26,268 nucleotides of DNA from CAYLLN01 sp040901775 (GTDB taxonomy: Bacteria > Planctomycetota > Planctomycetia > Pirellulales > Pirellulaceae), in contig JBBDYF010000137.1 in the NCBI GenBank assembly GCA_040901775.1, positions 1 through 26,268 on the forward strand, in the 5' to 3' direction. Positions 7,889 to 15,168 of this stretch are shown here, piece by piece. The notes beneath the pieces were generated by a model. The model was not told where the DNA came from. It did no database searches and worked only from the letters and a program-made list of their open reading frames with translations. The position numbers were made by a program, and so were the translations under genes. Within the stretch, counting starts at the first letter, position 1, and every line of letters begins with the position of its first letter.

Positions 7889-9081
7889 ATCCGCGCGAAC
7901 GATTGCTCGCCCTGGTGGTCGGTTGCCTCGGCTCGCTGCTGGTGCTGTATTTCGGCTGGTCGTACGTCGATTCGGCGTATCGCACGCGGCGCGACAAGAT
8001 CGCCAACTTAGAGAACGAACTGCAAAAGTTCCGCCAGCAAGTGACGGCGGGCCAACTCGCCGTCAGAAAACTGGGCGAGTACGAAGCCCGCTCGCTGCCT
8101 CCCGCGCCCGACGTCGCCCGCTCGCTCTATCAGAATTGGCTGCTGACCCAGGTGAGCAAGGCCGGACTGAGCGAGCAGCTTGTCAAGCCGGGATCGACCC
8201 AACAGGAAAGGGATTTGTATGTCTCGCAGGGCTACGACGTGACGGGACAAGGAACCTTGCCCCAGGTCGTTGAACTGCTGCACGCCTTTTACTCGACGGA
8301 CCATCTGCACCGCATTCGCAGCTTGACGCTCAAACCGCTCAAGCAGAGCAAGCGGCTCGAGGTGGCGATCGAGATCGACGCCGTGTCGATGCTCTCGGCG
8401 CCCGAGGCCGCCGCGCTCGATCGAACGCCGAGCGTGCGTCTGGCGTTGCCGAAGAAGGCCGACTATCTGGCGGCGATCGTCGATCGCAATCTATTCGGCC
8501 CACCGAACCAGGCGCCCCGGCTTTCCGTCAGCGGTTCGACGGACGTGCTCACCAATCGCCCGGCCGACCTGACGGCCAAAGCGACCGACGCCGATCCGCT
8601 CGACAAGCTGACCTATCGCCTGGTCGCCTCCGACGCTCCGGATGCCAAGCTCGATCCGTCGTCCGGCCGGTTCTCTTGGACGCCCAAATCGACGGGCAAA
8701 TTCGCATTCACGATCGAAGCCGTCGATGACGGCCTGCCCGCCAGGCCCGTGCGCCAAGAGTTGGTGCTGAACGTGACCGACCCGCCAGTCGTTGAACCAC
8801 CCAGGGGCTTCACCGGTTTTGACGACGCCAAGTTTACCGATCTGACGGCCGTGCTCGACATCGGCGGCGAGAGCGAGATTTGGCTGCACATCCGTCCCCA
8901 GGGACGAATGCTCAAGCTGCGCGAGGGGGACGAATTCGAAATCGGCTCGGTCAAAGGACTGGTCGAGCGGATCGGCGAATCGGACTTCACGTTCCAGGTG
9001 GACGGCAAACTGCGCAGACTGGTCAAAGGCGAGATGCTCGACCAGGCGGCTCCCTTTGCATCAACCGGCCAGACCGAATAG
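7885..9081 (+). CDS. PilO/GspM-like membrane protein fused to a cadherin/Ig-like domain and a GspC/PilP-like end
   Basis: The 398-residue protein probably bridges the inner membrane and the secretin. A membrane helix at about 5-27 is followed by a coiled-coil-like stretch (about 32-70) and a PilO/GspM-like ferredoxin-type region (GTLPQVVELLHAFYSTDHLH, about 115-180). At about 195 the segment AIVDRNLFGPPNQAP resembles the RNLFG motif typical of GspC/PilP. Residues about 210-300 look like a cadherin/putative-Ig domain (YRLVASDAPDAKLDPSSGRF, FSWTPKSTGKF, AVDDG). The C-terminal 90 residues contain IWLHIRPQGRMLKLREGDEF and LVERIGESDFTFQV, short beta-strands similar to the GspC/PilP HR domain, which binds secretin N0. 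No separate gspC is present, so this gene may cover both roles; that is inference. Confidence 0.68.
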   Translation: MNPRERLLALVVGCLGSLLVLYFGWSYVDSAYRTRRDKIANLENELQKFRQQVTAGQLAVRKLGEYEARSLPPAPDVARSLYQNWLLTQVSKAGLSEQLVKPGSTQQERDLYVSQGYDVTGQGTLPQVVELLHAFYSTDHLHRIRSLTLKPLKQSKRLEVAIEIDAVSMLSAPEAAALDRTPSVRLALPKKADYLAAIVDRNLFGPPNQAPRLSVSGSTDVLTNRPADLTAKATDADPLDKLTYRLVASDAPDAKLDPSSGRFSWTPKSTGKFAFTIEAVDDGLPARPVRQELVLNVTDPPVVEPPRGFTGFDDAKFTDLTAVLDIGGESEIWLHIRPQGRMLKLREGDEFEIGSVKGLVERIGESDFTFQVDGKLRRLVKGEMLDQAAPFASTGQTE

Positions 9082-9398
9082 CGATCGCTGCCCAGTGCTG
9101 CTGAGCCCGCGTAAAGCGATTCGCACAAGAAGTGGTTCGTTGCAAGTCGTTTCTAGTTAAATACTTGCGACTTAGCCTCCTGTTGGCGGATTTGTCGAAA
9201 CCGCCTCACGTCTCTGGCAAACTCTGCCGATTATTCCACGTATGCGGGTTGCGCCGTCCGTAGCGCGCGCCATTGGTGCGCGAAAAGGGATGCGGCCGCA
9301 ATGTCCCGCGCCGGCTTGGGGCTGCGTGGCAAGTGACGGTTTTCGGGGGGACTTTCCGATTCGCCCTGGCGGCGGAGCGAGCAAGGAACAATCGGCCC
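9082..9398 (+). promoter_or_regulatory. 317-nt spacer before gspD: possible promoter and structured leader
   Basis: No convincing gene is seen here. An AT-rich patch gives a weak promoter candidate, TTCGTT at 9137-9142 and TAAATA at 9159-9164 with a 16-nt spacer. Downstream, a hairpin at 9185-9205 pairs ggcgg and ttt with aaa and ccgcc (one bulged a, loop gtcg). A second small hairpin, gcgcgcc/ggtgcgc with loop att, lies near 9267-9283. No known riboswitch consensus was recognised. The spacer suggests that gspD may have its own transcript or leader control. Confidence 0.3.
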
Positions 9399-12300
9399 AT
9401 GAAGGCTCAACTACCAACGATGAATTCGCGCCGCCGGACTTGCGCGCTGGGGCTGGCCGGGATCGTTGTCGCCGGCGCAATGTGCGCGGCCCAGCAGCCG
9501 GCCGTTCAGTCGTCGGCAACGGCCGGCGTGGTGGAAGGTTACACGGTATCCGTCGGCGATCCGGCCCAAATCGCGGCTCAATTGCAGCAGCGCTTTCAGC
9601 TTCGCGGCGATGTTCGCATTGCCGCCGATGCAAACAGCAGGAAGATCGTCGCCATTGCTCCCGCGGACGTCCAGCAAGAGATCGGTCGGTGGCTGGCGCA
9701 ACACGGCGCTGCGCCGCAGGCGGGTCCGGCCGCGGCTCACGACGCGGCTGCCGGGCAGGCGCTGCACGAGCCGCGCAGTTCGCAGCAACTCGCGCTTGCG
9801 AATATCTCGTGGAAGGATTTGGAAGAGCGGCTGTTTCGTATTTGGGGTTCGCGCCTGTCGGCGGCCACCAACGAAGCGGGCGATGTTGCCCGTTTTGAAA
9901 TTCAAAGCGCCAGCGGCCAGACGACGCTCGAAGTGGACCGGCGCCGCGGTCAAGTCACGATTAACGCGCCGGGCGACACCGCCGGCTCGTGGCTGAAGGT
10001 GCTCCAAGCAATCGATGCGGTGCCGCTTGCCCAAGGAGAAGAGTCGCAAATCGTGCCGCTCGACAAGGCCGATCCGGCGACGGTCGTGCGGGCGATTTCG
10101 CTCATTCGCACGGCCACCGGGCCCGACCTGCTCAGCCGCGGCGCGCGCAATCGCAAACGTCACATTGGCCAGTTCGTCGGCATGATCTTCCAGCCCGAGG
10201 GGGGCGCGGCTCAGCCCGCCGCCCAGCCTCCTGGGCCGCCGCAGCCGGCGGAAGGTCAGCCTGAAGTGCCGCCCGCGGGCGAGCCGCAACCCGGCGTGGA
10301 AACGATCGAGGGCGCTGCCGTGATCGGCGGAGGCGATGGTCCGCTGGGCAATGTCACGATTGAAATCGTGGGTGATGTGCTGGTGGTTCGCGGCCGCCGC
10401 CGCGACGTGGACCGGGTGCTGGCGATCATCGAAGAGATCGAGCGGCAAAGCGTCGAGACGCGCCCCGAGGTCGAACTGTACCCGCTCCAGCACGTCGATG
10501 CCGCCGCCTTGAGCGAAGTGATCCAGTTGATTCTGACGGATGCCTTTTCGTACCAAGGCCGGGTCACGGTCACGCCGCTCAATCGGCCCAACGCCTTGCT
10601 GCTGGTGGGCCGCAAAGAAAGCATCCCCGCCGTGATCGAGCTGATTCAAAAGCTCGACCGGCCGACACCGCCGGACACGCAGATTCGCGTGTTCCAGCTC
10701 GAGCACATGTCGTCGATCGATGCGGAACGAACGGTGCGGCAGTTCTTCGTCGCTCGTCCCGGCTTTGGCACCGATCCCCGAACGGGACTGGGAACGCGGG
10801 TGCTGGCGATGGCCGAGTTCCGCAGCAATTCGCTGATCGTGCAGGCCAGCCCGCGCGACCTGGCCGAAGTGGCGCAGCTCTTGGACAAGTTGGATGTCGT
10901 CAGTGCCGAAGCCAAGAGCGAAGTCCGCGTGTTCAAGCTCCGCAATTCGACGGCGGAAGAACTGGCGCCGGTCTTGCAGGAAGCGATCACGGGCCAAGGC
11001 GCCCAGGGCCAGCAGCAACAGCAACAGCAGCAACAACAGGGAGCGGGAGGCCAGACGGCGACCCCCGCCCAGGCGACCCGCCTGGCGATCAGCCTGCAAC
11101 TATTACGGATCGGACCGGAAGGACAACAGTTGTTGCAGTCGGGCATTCTGGAAAACATGCGAATCTCGGCCGATACGCGGAGCAACTCGCTGATCGTTGT
11201 CGGCCCGTCGTCGTCGATGGACCTGATGGGCGAATTAATTCGCCAACTCGACGAGCTGCCCGCCAGCGAGGCGCTGATCAAGGTCTTTACCATCGTGAAC
11301 GGCGACGCCACCGCGCTGGCCGAGACCTTGCAGGAACTGTTTGGCACGCAAGCGGCCGGCGGCGGAGGACAGGGGGGCCTGGTCGGTCTGCAAACCGCCA
11401 CCGGCGGCGGCGACAGCTCGCTCGTTCCGCTGCGCTTCAGCGTCGATCAGCGAACCAATAGCATCCTGGTGAGCGGCACGGCGGGAGACCTGAACGTCAT
11501 CTATACGATCCTCTCGCGCCTGGACGAAGGGAACATCCGCCAGCGAATCACCGAAGTTTATCGGCTGCACAATGCGCCGGCGGCCGACGTGGCGTTGGCG
11601 CTGAACACCCTGCTTACCAGCCAGCGCGACTTGAACCAGGCAACTCCCGAACTGGTCAGCCCCTTCGAACAGATCGAACGAGAAGTGATCGTCGTGCCGG
11701 AGATCGTCACCAACAGCCTGATCGTCAGCGCCACGCCGCGCTACTATCTGGTGATCAAGCGAATCATCACCGAGCTCGATCGCCGGCCGCCGATGGTTGC
11801 CATTCAGGTGATGATTGCCGAGGTGCTGCTGACCGATTTCGATGAGTTTGGCATCGAGCTGGGCTTGCAAGACTCGCTGCTGTTCGACCGGGGAATCGTC
11901 GGCGGTCCTCGGTTTCAATTCGCAAGCGGCGTGCCTGGCAACGACAACACCGCCGCCTCGTTGGCCACGCGCAACGCCCTGGCGGGCCAGGCGATCTCCG
12001 ACTTTTCGCTCGGCCGGGCCAACGGCGACTTGGGCTTTGGAGGCTTGACGCTGTCGGCCAGCAGCGAGTCGGTCAGCATCCTGATTCGGGCGCTGCAGCA
12101 AAGCGAACGGATTCAGGTCATCAGCCGGCCGCAGGTGCAAACCCTCGACAACCAGCCGGCGTTCATCCAGGTGGGTTCGCTGGTGCCGCGGATCACGAGT
12201 ACGACCATTACCAACGGCATCTCACAAAGCAATACAACGGATGCCAATGTGGGCATCATTTTGGGAGTGACGCCGCGGACCAGTCCCGACGGCACCATCG

Positions 12301-13151
12301 TCATGGAAGTGAACGCGGAAAAATCGGAGGTCGGGCCCGACGCGACGGGCATCCCCATCTCGATTGCGCCCGATGGGAGCGTCATCCGTTCGCCGCAGAT
12401 TTTCATTACCACCGCGCAAACGACCGTTTCGGCCAAGAGCGGACAGACGGTCATTCTGGGCGGACTCATCACCAAGAACCAGGGCGAGACGACGCGCCGC
12501 GTGCCGTACCTGGGCGACATTCCCGTGCTGGGCCGCCTGTTCCGGTTCGACGCAGTTTCCGACGAACGGCGGGAACTGCTGATCATTCTCACGCCGTACA
12601 TCCTTCAAAACGAAGAGCAGAACGAGTGGCTAAACATGCGCGAGACCGAGCGGATGAGCTGGTGCATCGCCGACGTGGTTAACATTCACGGACCCGTGGG
12701 AGTGGGCGGAAACGAAGCCTTCAACATGCAAGCGTCCGAAGTGATCTTCCCCGATGTCGAGCCGAGCGCGCCGCAGCCGACCCCGGCCCCCGCGCCGCGC
12801 GGCATGCCGACCGATCCGCTAATCGTTCCGCCGCAAGGATTTGGGTTGACGCTGCCGCCGCCGGCGCAGTCGGCCGCGCTGCCAACCGGAGTCGCCAGCC
12901 CGATCGGAAGCTCGCTGCGCCGCGCCGGCGGCCCCCCCGCCGAAATGCCCGCTCGCGGCGAACGATCGTTTTCGCCCCCCGCCATTCAGTCGGTCGCGCC
13001 GCCTTCGGGCACGCAGGCTCGGCTTGAGCCGCAAGTTCCGCCGCAATTTCAATTTCAGGCACCGCCGCCAGGGGCCGTGGCGCCGGCCGGCTATCAGCAG
13101 CCGGCCACTTATCCGCAGACGGCAACGCCCCCGTGGCCACCGCCGCGGTAG
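9399..13151 (+). CDS. gspD: Secretin GspD with extended N-domain array
   Basis: This is the outer-membrane channel of the secretion system. From ATG 9399 there is a signal peptide (RRRTCALGLAGIVVAGAMCA), with AAGGA at 9383-9387. Five N1-type repeats ending in SNSLIV-like strands can be read at about residues 358-421, 429-501, 509-621, 627-711 and 718-797. More divergent domains and a Pro/Gln-rich linker lie before residue 357. A run of ten Gln (about 538-547) lies in the third repeat. The secretin domain covers about 799-1068 (VAIQVMIAEVLLTDFDEFGI, GQTVILGGLI, VPYLGDIPVLGRLFRFD, LLIILTPYIL). A Pro/Ala-rich tail to residue 1250 could carry pilotin-interacting or disordered sequence. The length of 1250 residues is nearly double classical GspD (about 650). 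An upstream in-frame ATG (9273) would precede the signal peptide and is rejected. Confidence 0.93.
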   Translation: MKAQLPTMNSRRRTCALGLAGIVVAGAMCAAQQPAVQSSATAGVVEGYTVSVGDPAQIAAQLQQRFQLRGDVRIAADANSRKIVAIAPADVQQEIGRWLAQHGAAPQAGPAAAHDAAAGQALHEPRSSQQLALANISWKDLEERLFRIWGSRLSAATNEAGDVARFEIQSASGQTTLEVDRRRGQVTINAPGDTAGSWLKVLQAIDAVPLAQGEESQIVPLDKADPATVVRAISLIRTATGPDLLSRGARNRKRHIGQFVGMIFQPEGGAAQPAAQPPGPPQPAEGQPEVPPAGEPQPGVETIEGAAVIGGGDGPLGNVTIEIVGDVLVVRGRRRDVDRVLAIIEEIERQSVETRPEVELYPLQHVDAAALSEVIQLILTDAFSYQGRVTVTPLNRPNALLLVGRKESIPAVIELIQKLDRPTPPDTQIRVFQLEHMSSIDAERTVRQFFVARPGFGTDPRTGLGTRVLAMAEFRSNSLIVQASPRDLAEVAQLLDKLDVVSAEAKSEVRVFKLRNSTAEELAPVLQEAITGQGAQGQQQQQQQQQQGAGGQTATPAQATRLAISLQLLRIGPEGQQLLQSGILENMRISADTRSNSLIVVGPSSSMDLMGELIRQLDELPASEALIKVFTIVNGDATALAETLQELFGTQAAGGGGQGGLVGLQTATGGGDSSLVPLRFSVDQRTNSILVSGTAGDLNVIYTILSRLDEGNIRQRITEVYRLHNAPAADVALALNTLLTSQRDLNQATPELVSPFEQIEREVIVVPEIVTNSLIVSATPRYYLVIKRIITELDRRPPMVAIQVMIAEVLLTDFDEFGIELGLQDSLLFDRGIVGGPRFQFASGVPGNDNTAASLATRNALAGQAISDFSLGRANGDLGFGGLTLSASSESVSILIRALQQSERIQVISRPQVQTLDNQPAFIQVGSLVPRITSTTITNGISQSNTTDANVGIILGVTPRTSPDGTIVMEVNAEKSEVGPDATGIPISIAPDGSVIRSPQIFITTAQTTVSAKSGQTVILGGLITKNQGETTRRVPYLGDIPVLGRLFRFDAVSDERRELLIILTPYILQNEEQNEWLNMRETERMSWCIADVVNIHGPVGVGGNEAFNMQASEVIFPDVEPSAPQPTPAPAPRGMPTDPLIVPPQGFGLTLPPPAQSAALPTGVASPIGSSLRRAGGPPAEMPARGERSFSPPAIQSVAPPSGTQARLEPQVPPQFQFQAPPPGAVAPAGYQQPATYPQTATPPWPPPR
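11010..11039 (+). repeat. CAG/CAA tract encoding ten glutamines in gspD
   Basis: Ten successive CAG or CAA codons, mixed rather than a pure triplet run, extend the loop of the third N1-type repeat of the secretin. Confidence 0.9.
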
Positions 13152-13215
13152 CCGCGCTCGCCTGGCCAAACGAATTTGCCCTCCCTTGAACGACGCAGAT
13201 CGGTGCAGAAACGCC

Positions 13216-14008
13216 ATGCGACTAACACACATGTTGGGCTGCGGCCTGCTCGGGCTGGTTTTGTCGGCCTCCGGCTGCAAGACCTTCACCGCGCCGGACT
13301 GGAGCAAAAATTGGTTTGGCGACGACCAGCCGAAGATTGAAGAGAGCAAGTACCCGCGGCCCGTGCGGCTGGCGGTGATCTGGTCGCCGGCGGTGCTGAA
13401 TGTGGCGGGCAAGCCGCCGACGCGTGGCTTCGGCGGGCGGATGTACTTTTACGATGCCGCGAACGATGCCATTCCCGTAGAAGGGCAATTGGTTGTCTAT
13501 GCCTACGACGACAGCCAGCCCCACGCGACAGGGAAGACTCCCGATCGCAAGTACGCCTACACGCCCGAGCAGTTTACCGAGCACTTCAGCCCGACCGAGC
13601 TGGGGGCCAGCTACAGCGTTTGGCTCCCCTGGGACGAGGCTGGTCAGGCCGAGGCCGATATCAGCCTGGTGCCTGTGTTTACGGCCAGCAGCGGGCAGTT
13701 GGTCGTGGGGCAGCCGTCGAAAAATTTATTGCCGGGACCGTCCACGCCTAGCGGCGGCCAGACGCAACAGTTCAGTTTGCCCGCCGCGGGGCCGCTTCCA
13801 CCAGACCCAGCCAATGGCCCCCCGAACCTGGGTGTTCAACAAGCGTCGTTCGAGCAGCACGTCGGCCTGGGCGGGGAGTCGCAACCGCACCATGCCAGCC
13901 AGCCGCAGGTCTCGCTGGCGGATAGTATGCGCGAACTTTCGATCAGCGTGCCCGAATCGCTGGCCGAGCGCATGGCGCGGTCCAGTCCGCAAACGCGAAT
14001 GCGTCAGC
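13216..14008 (+). CDS. Secreted lipoprotein-like protein downstream of gspD, 3' end lost in gap
   Basis: I do not recognise a named family. ATG 13216 gives MRLTHMLGCGLLGLVLSASG followed by CKTF, a signal peptide with a lipobox-like site (ASG before Cys), so outer-membrane or periplasmic anchoring is likely. Residues about 45-160 look like a compact beta-sandwich (RLAVIWSPAVLNVAG, GGRMYFYDAAN, GQLVVYAYDD, SYSVWLPWDEAGQAEADISL). After that the sequence is Pro/Gln/Ser-rich and probably disordered, ending SVPESLAERMARSSPQTR before the Ns at 14009. The stop is not visible; reading past the gap runs antisense to the BON gene and should not be counted. The position 64 nt after the secretin gene makes a pilotin or secretin accessory role conceivable, but there is no direct evidence. 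Confidence 0.65.
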
Positions 14009-14018
14009 NNNNNNNNNN

Positions 14019-14044
14019 GCCGCTGGAAGCGAGCTTCCAGCGGC
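14019..14044. terminator. 11-bp perfect palindrome between convergent genes, next to assembly gap
   Basis: GCCGCTGGAAG at 14019-14029 pairs exactly with CTTCCAGCGGC at 14034-14044 around loop CGAG. It lies beyond the + strand lipoprotein-like gene and after the end of the - strand BON gene, the position of a bidirectional terminator. No T-tract is seen on either side (the left flank is Ns). Further short palindromes follow at 14050-14065 (gtgcc/ggcac) and 14086-14101 (ctgcc/ggcag). It could equally be a copy of a dispersed palindromic repeat. Confidence 0.45.
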
Positions 14045-14092
14045 CAGCCGTGCCCTTTGTGGCACAGTCTTTGGCGGCTGCGGCGCTGCCCG

Positions 14093-14842
14093 CTACGGCA
14101 GGCCGGGCGTCGGGGAGGCCGGCGGCAGCACCTCGGCCTTGGTCGGCACCGGCCCCACAACCAGTTCGTTTTTCACGCCCAAGACAGCCGGTTCCAGCAT
14201 CGCCAACGATTCCGCCAACCGGCGATCATCCTCTGACGCCACCACACCCTGGAGCACGGCAATTTGCCCCTGCATCGTCACTTCCAGGGGGCCCAGCGAG
14301 CGGAACGCCGGCAGGTTCGTCAGCCGGTTGGTAAACGCGGTGGAAACCTGTGCCGTGGCGATTGGCCGCGGCTCGAAGCCGAGTTTGATCGGGATGCGCA
14401 GCGGGGTACTGCCACGGCCATTGTTCTGGTTGGTGAAGGCCGGGCCTTGCTGATTGAAGAGGTTCTGAAACAGGTTGCCATAATTCGGCGCTCGGACGGC
14501 GCCGGCTTGGCTGCGAACATTCGTCGCATCGCCCGCGTCCGATCCCACAAACGCTCCCTGGCGATTCTCCCGCAAGAAGCGTTCGTTGCCGGAAATCTCG
14601 CCGACTCCTTGTTGCGACTGCTGGAGCGCGGCCCCATTGCCGACTTGGCCGGTACCACCGGCCCCGGTCTGCTGCTGCGAATTCGACTGAACACCGCTTC
14701 CCAGGCTGCGGCTGCCGAACAGGCCGCTGGCCGTGCTTCCGCGGCCCGACGACTGCGCCCAAGCAGCGCTCGATGGCACAATGGACATGGCTGCCCCCAG
14801 CAGGGCCGCTGCAATCCATCGAGCGCGAAACCGTGTGGTCAT
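14093..14842 (-). CDS. Secreted BON-domain protein
   Basis: The 249-residue protein starts MTTRFRARWIAAALLGAAMS and has a signal peptide ending at SSAAWA before Gln. A Gly/Ser/Gln-rich central region (about 28-130) is probably disordered. The C-terminal part (about 155-240) has the alpha-beta pattern of a BON domain: FTNRLTNLPAFRSLGPLEVT, IAVLQGVVASEDDRRLAESL, then EPAVLGVKNELVV. BON domains are found in envelope proteins that bind phospholipids or maintain the envelope. ATG 14842 is preferred over the in-frame upstream ATG at 14908, which would put 22 residues before the signal peptide. The gene is transcribed divergently from the DUF3352-like gene and convergently towards the lipoprotein-like gene. 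Confidence 0.8.
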   Translation of the reverse strand: MTTRFRARWIAAALLGAAMSIVPSSAAWAQSSGRGSTASGLFGSRSLGSGVQSNSQQQTGAGGTGQVGNGAALQQSQQGVGEISGNERFLRENRQGAFVGSDAGDATNVRSQAGAVRAPNYGNLFQNLFNQQGPAFTNQNNGRGSTPLRIPIKLGFEPRPIATAQVSTAFTNRLTNLPAFRSLGPLEVTMQGQIAVLQGVVASEDDRRLAESLAMLEPAVLGVKNELVVGPVPTKAEVLPPASPTPGLP

Positions 14843-15168
14843 GGCAGCACCTGTTCCAATTTTCCGTCGACCAGTGCGAACACTGCTTACAATCCCTAAC
14901 TCGTCCACCCGGCAGGATCAATCGACAAAACCGGGCTGGAGTGCGATCGTAGCAGGGGTATCGGTCAATCCACATTTTCCGCCGTCCCTGGGCACAAAGC
15001 AAGTCGGCTGATGAATGGTAACCCCGCCTGGGGCAGGTAGTTCCGGTCGATTTGTCCGGTCCTGAAACTGACTGCCGGGCGGGAAGGTACAACCGGCACC
15101 CTTGGCACATTCGTCGCCACCGGGACGGGTTGGGGTTTCTTTACTTGTTTGAAAGGCGGAGCTGCGCC
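14843..15168. promoter_or_regulatory. 326-nt divergent intergenic region
   Basis: This region lies between the starts of the - strand BON gene and the + strand DUF3352-like gene, so it must hold promoters for both. No strong sigma-70 pair is visible. The best - strand candidate is TTGATC, 17 nt, TAGGGA reading towards the BON gene (about 14893-14921), which is weak. No gene or long repeat was seen. Confidence 0.3.

Noticed and set aside
9411..11099. Antisense open frame of 562 codons over gspD
   Set aside because: It is opposite clear secretin N-domain repeats, and its Leu run is just the reverse of the Gln tract.
14009..14334. Continuation of the lipoprotein-like gene past the gap
   Set aside because: It reads through a palindrome and then antisense to the BON domain; the frame across the Ns is arbitrary.
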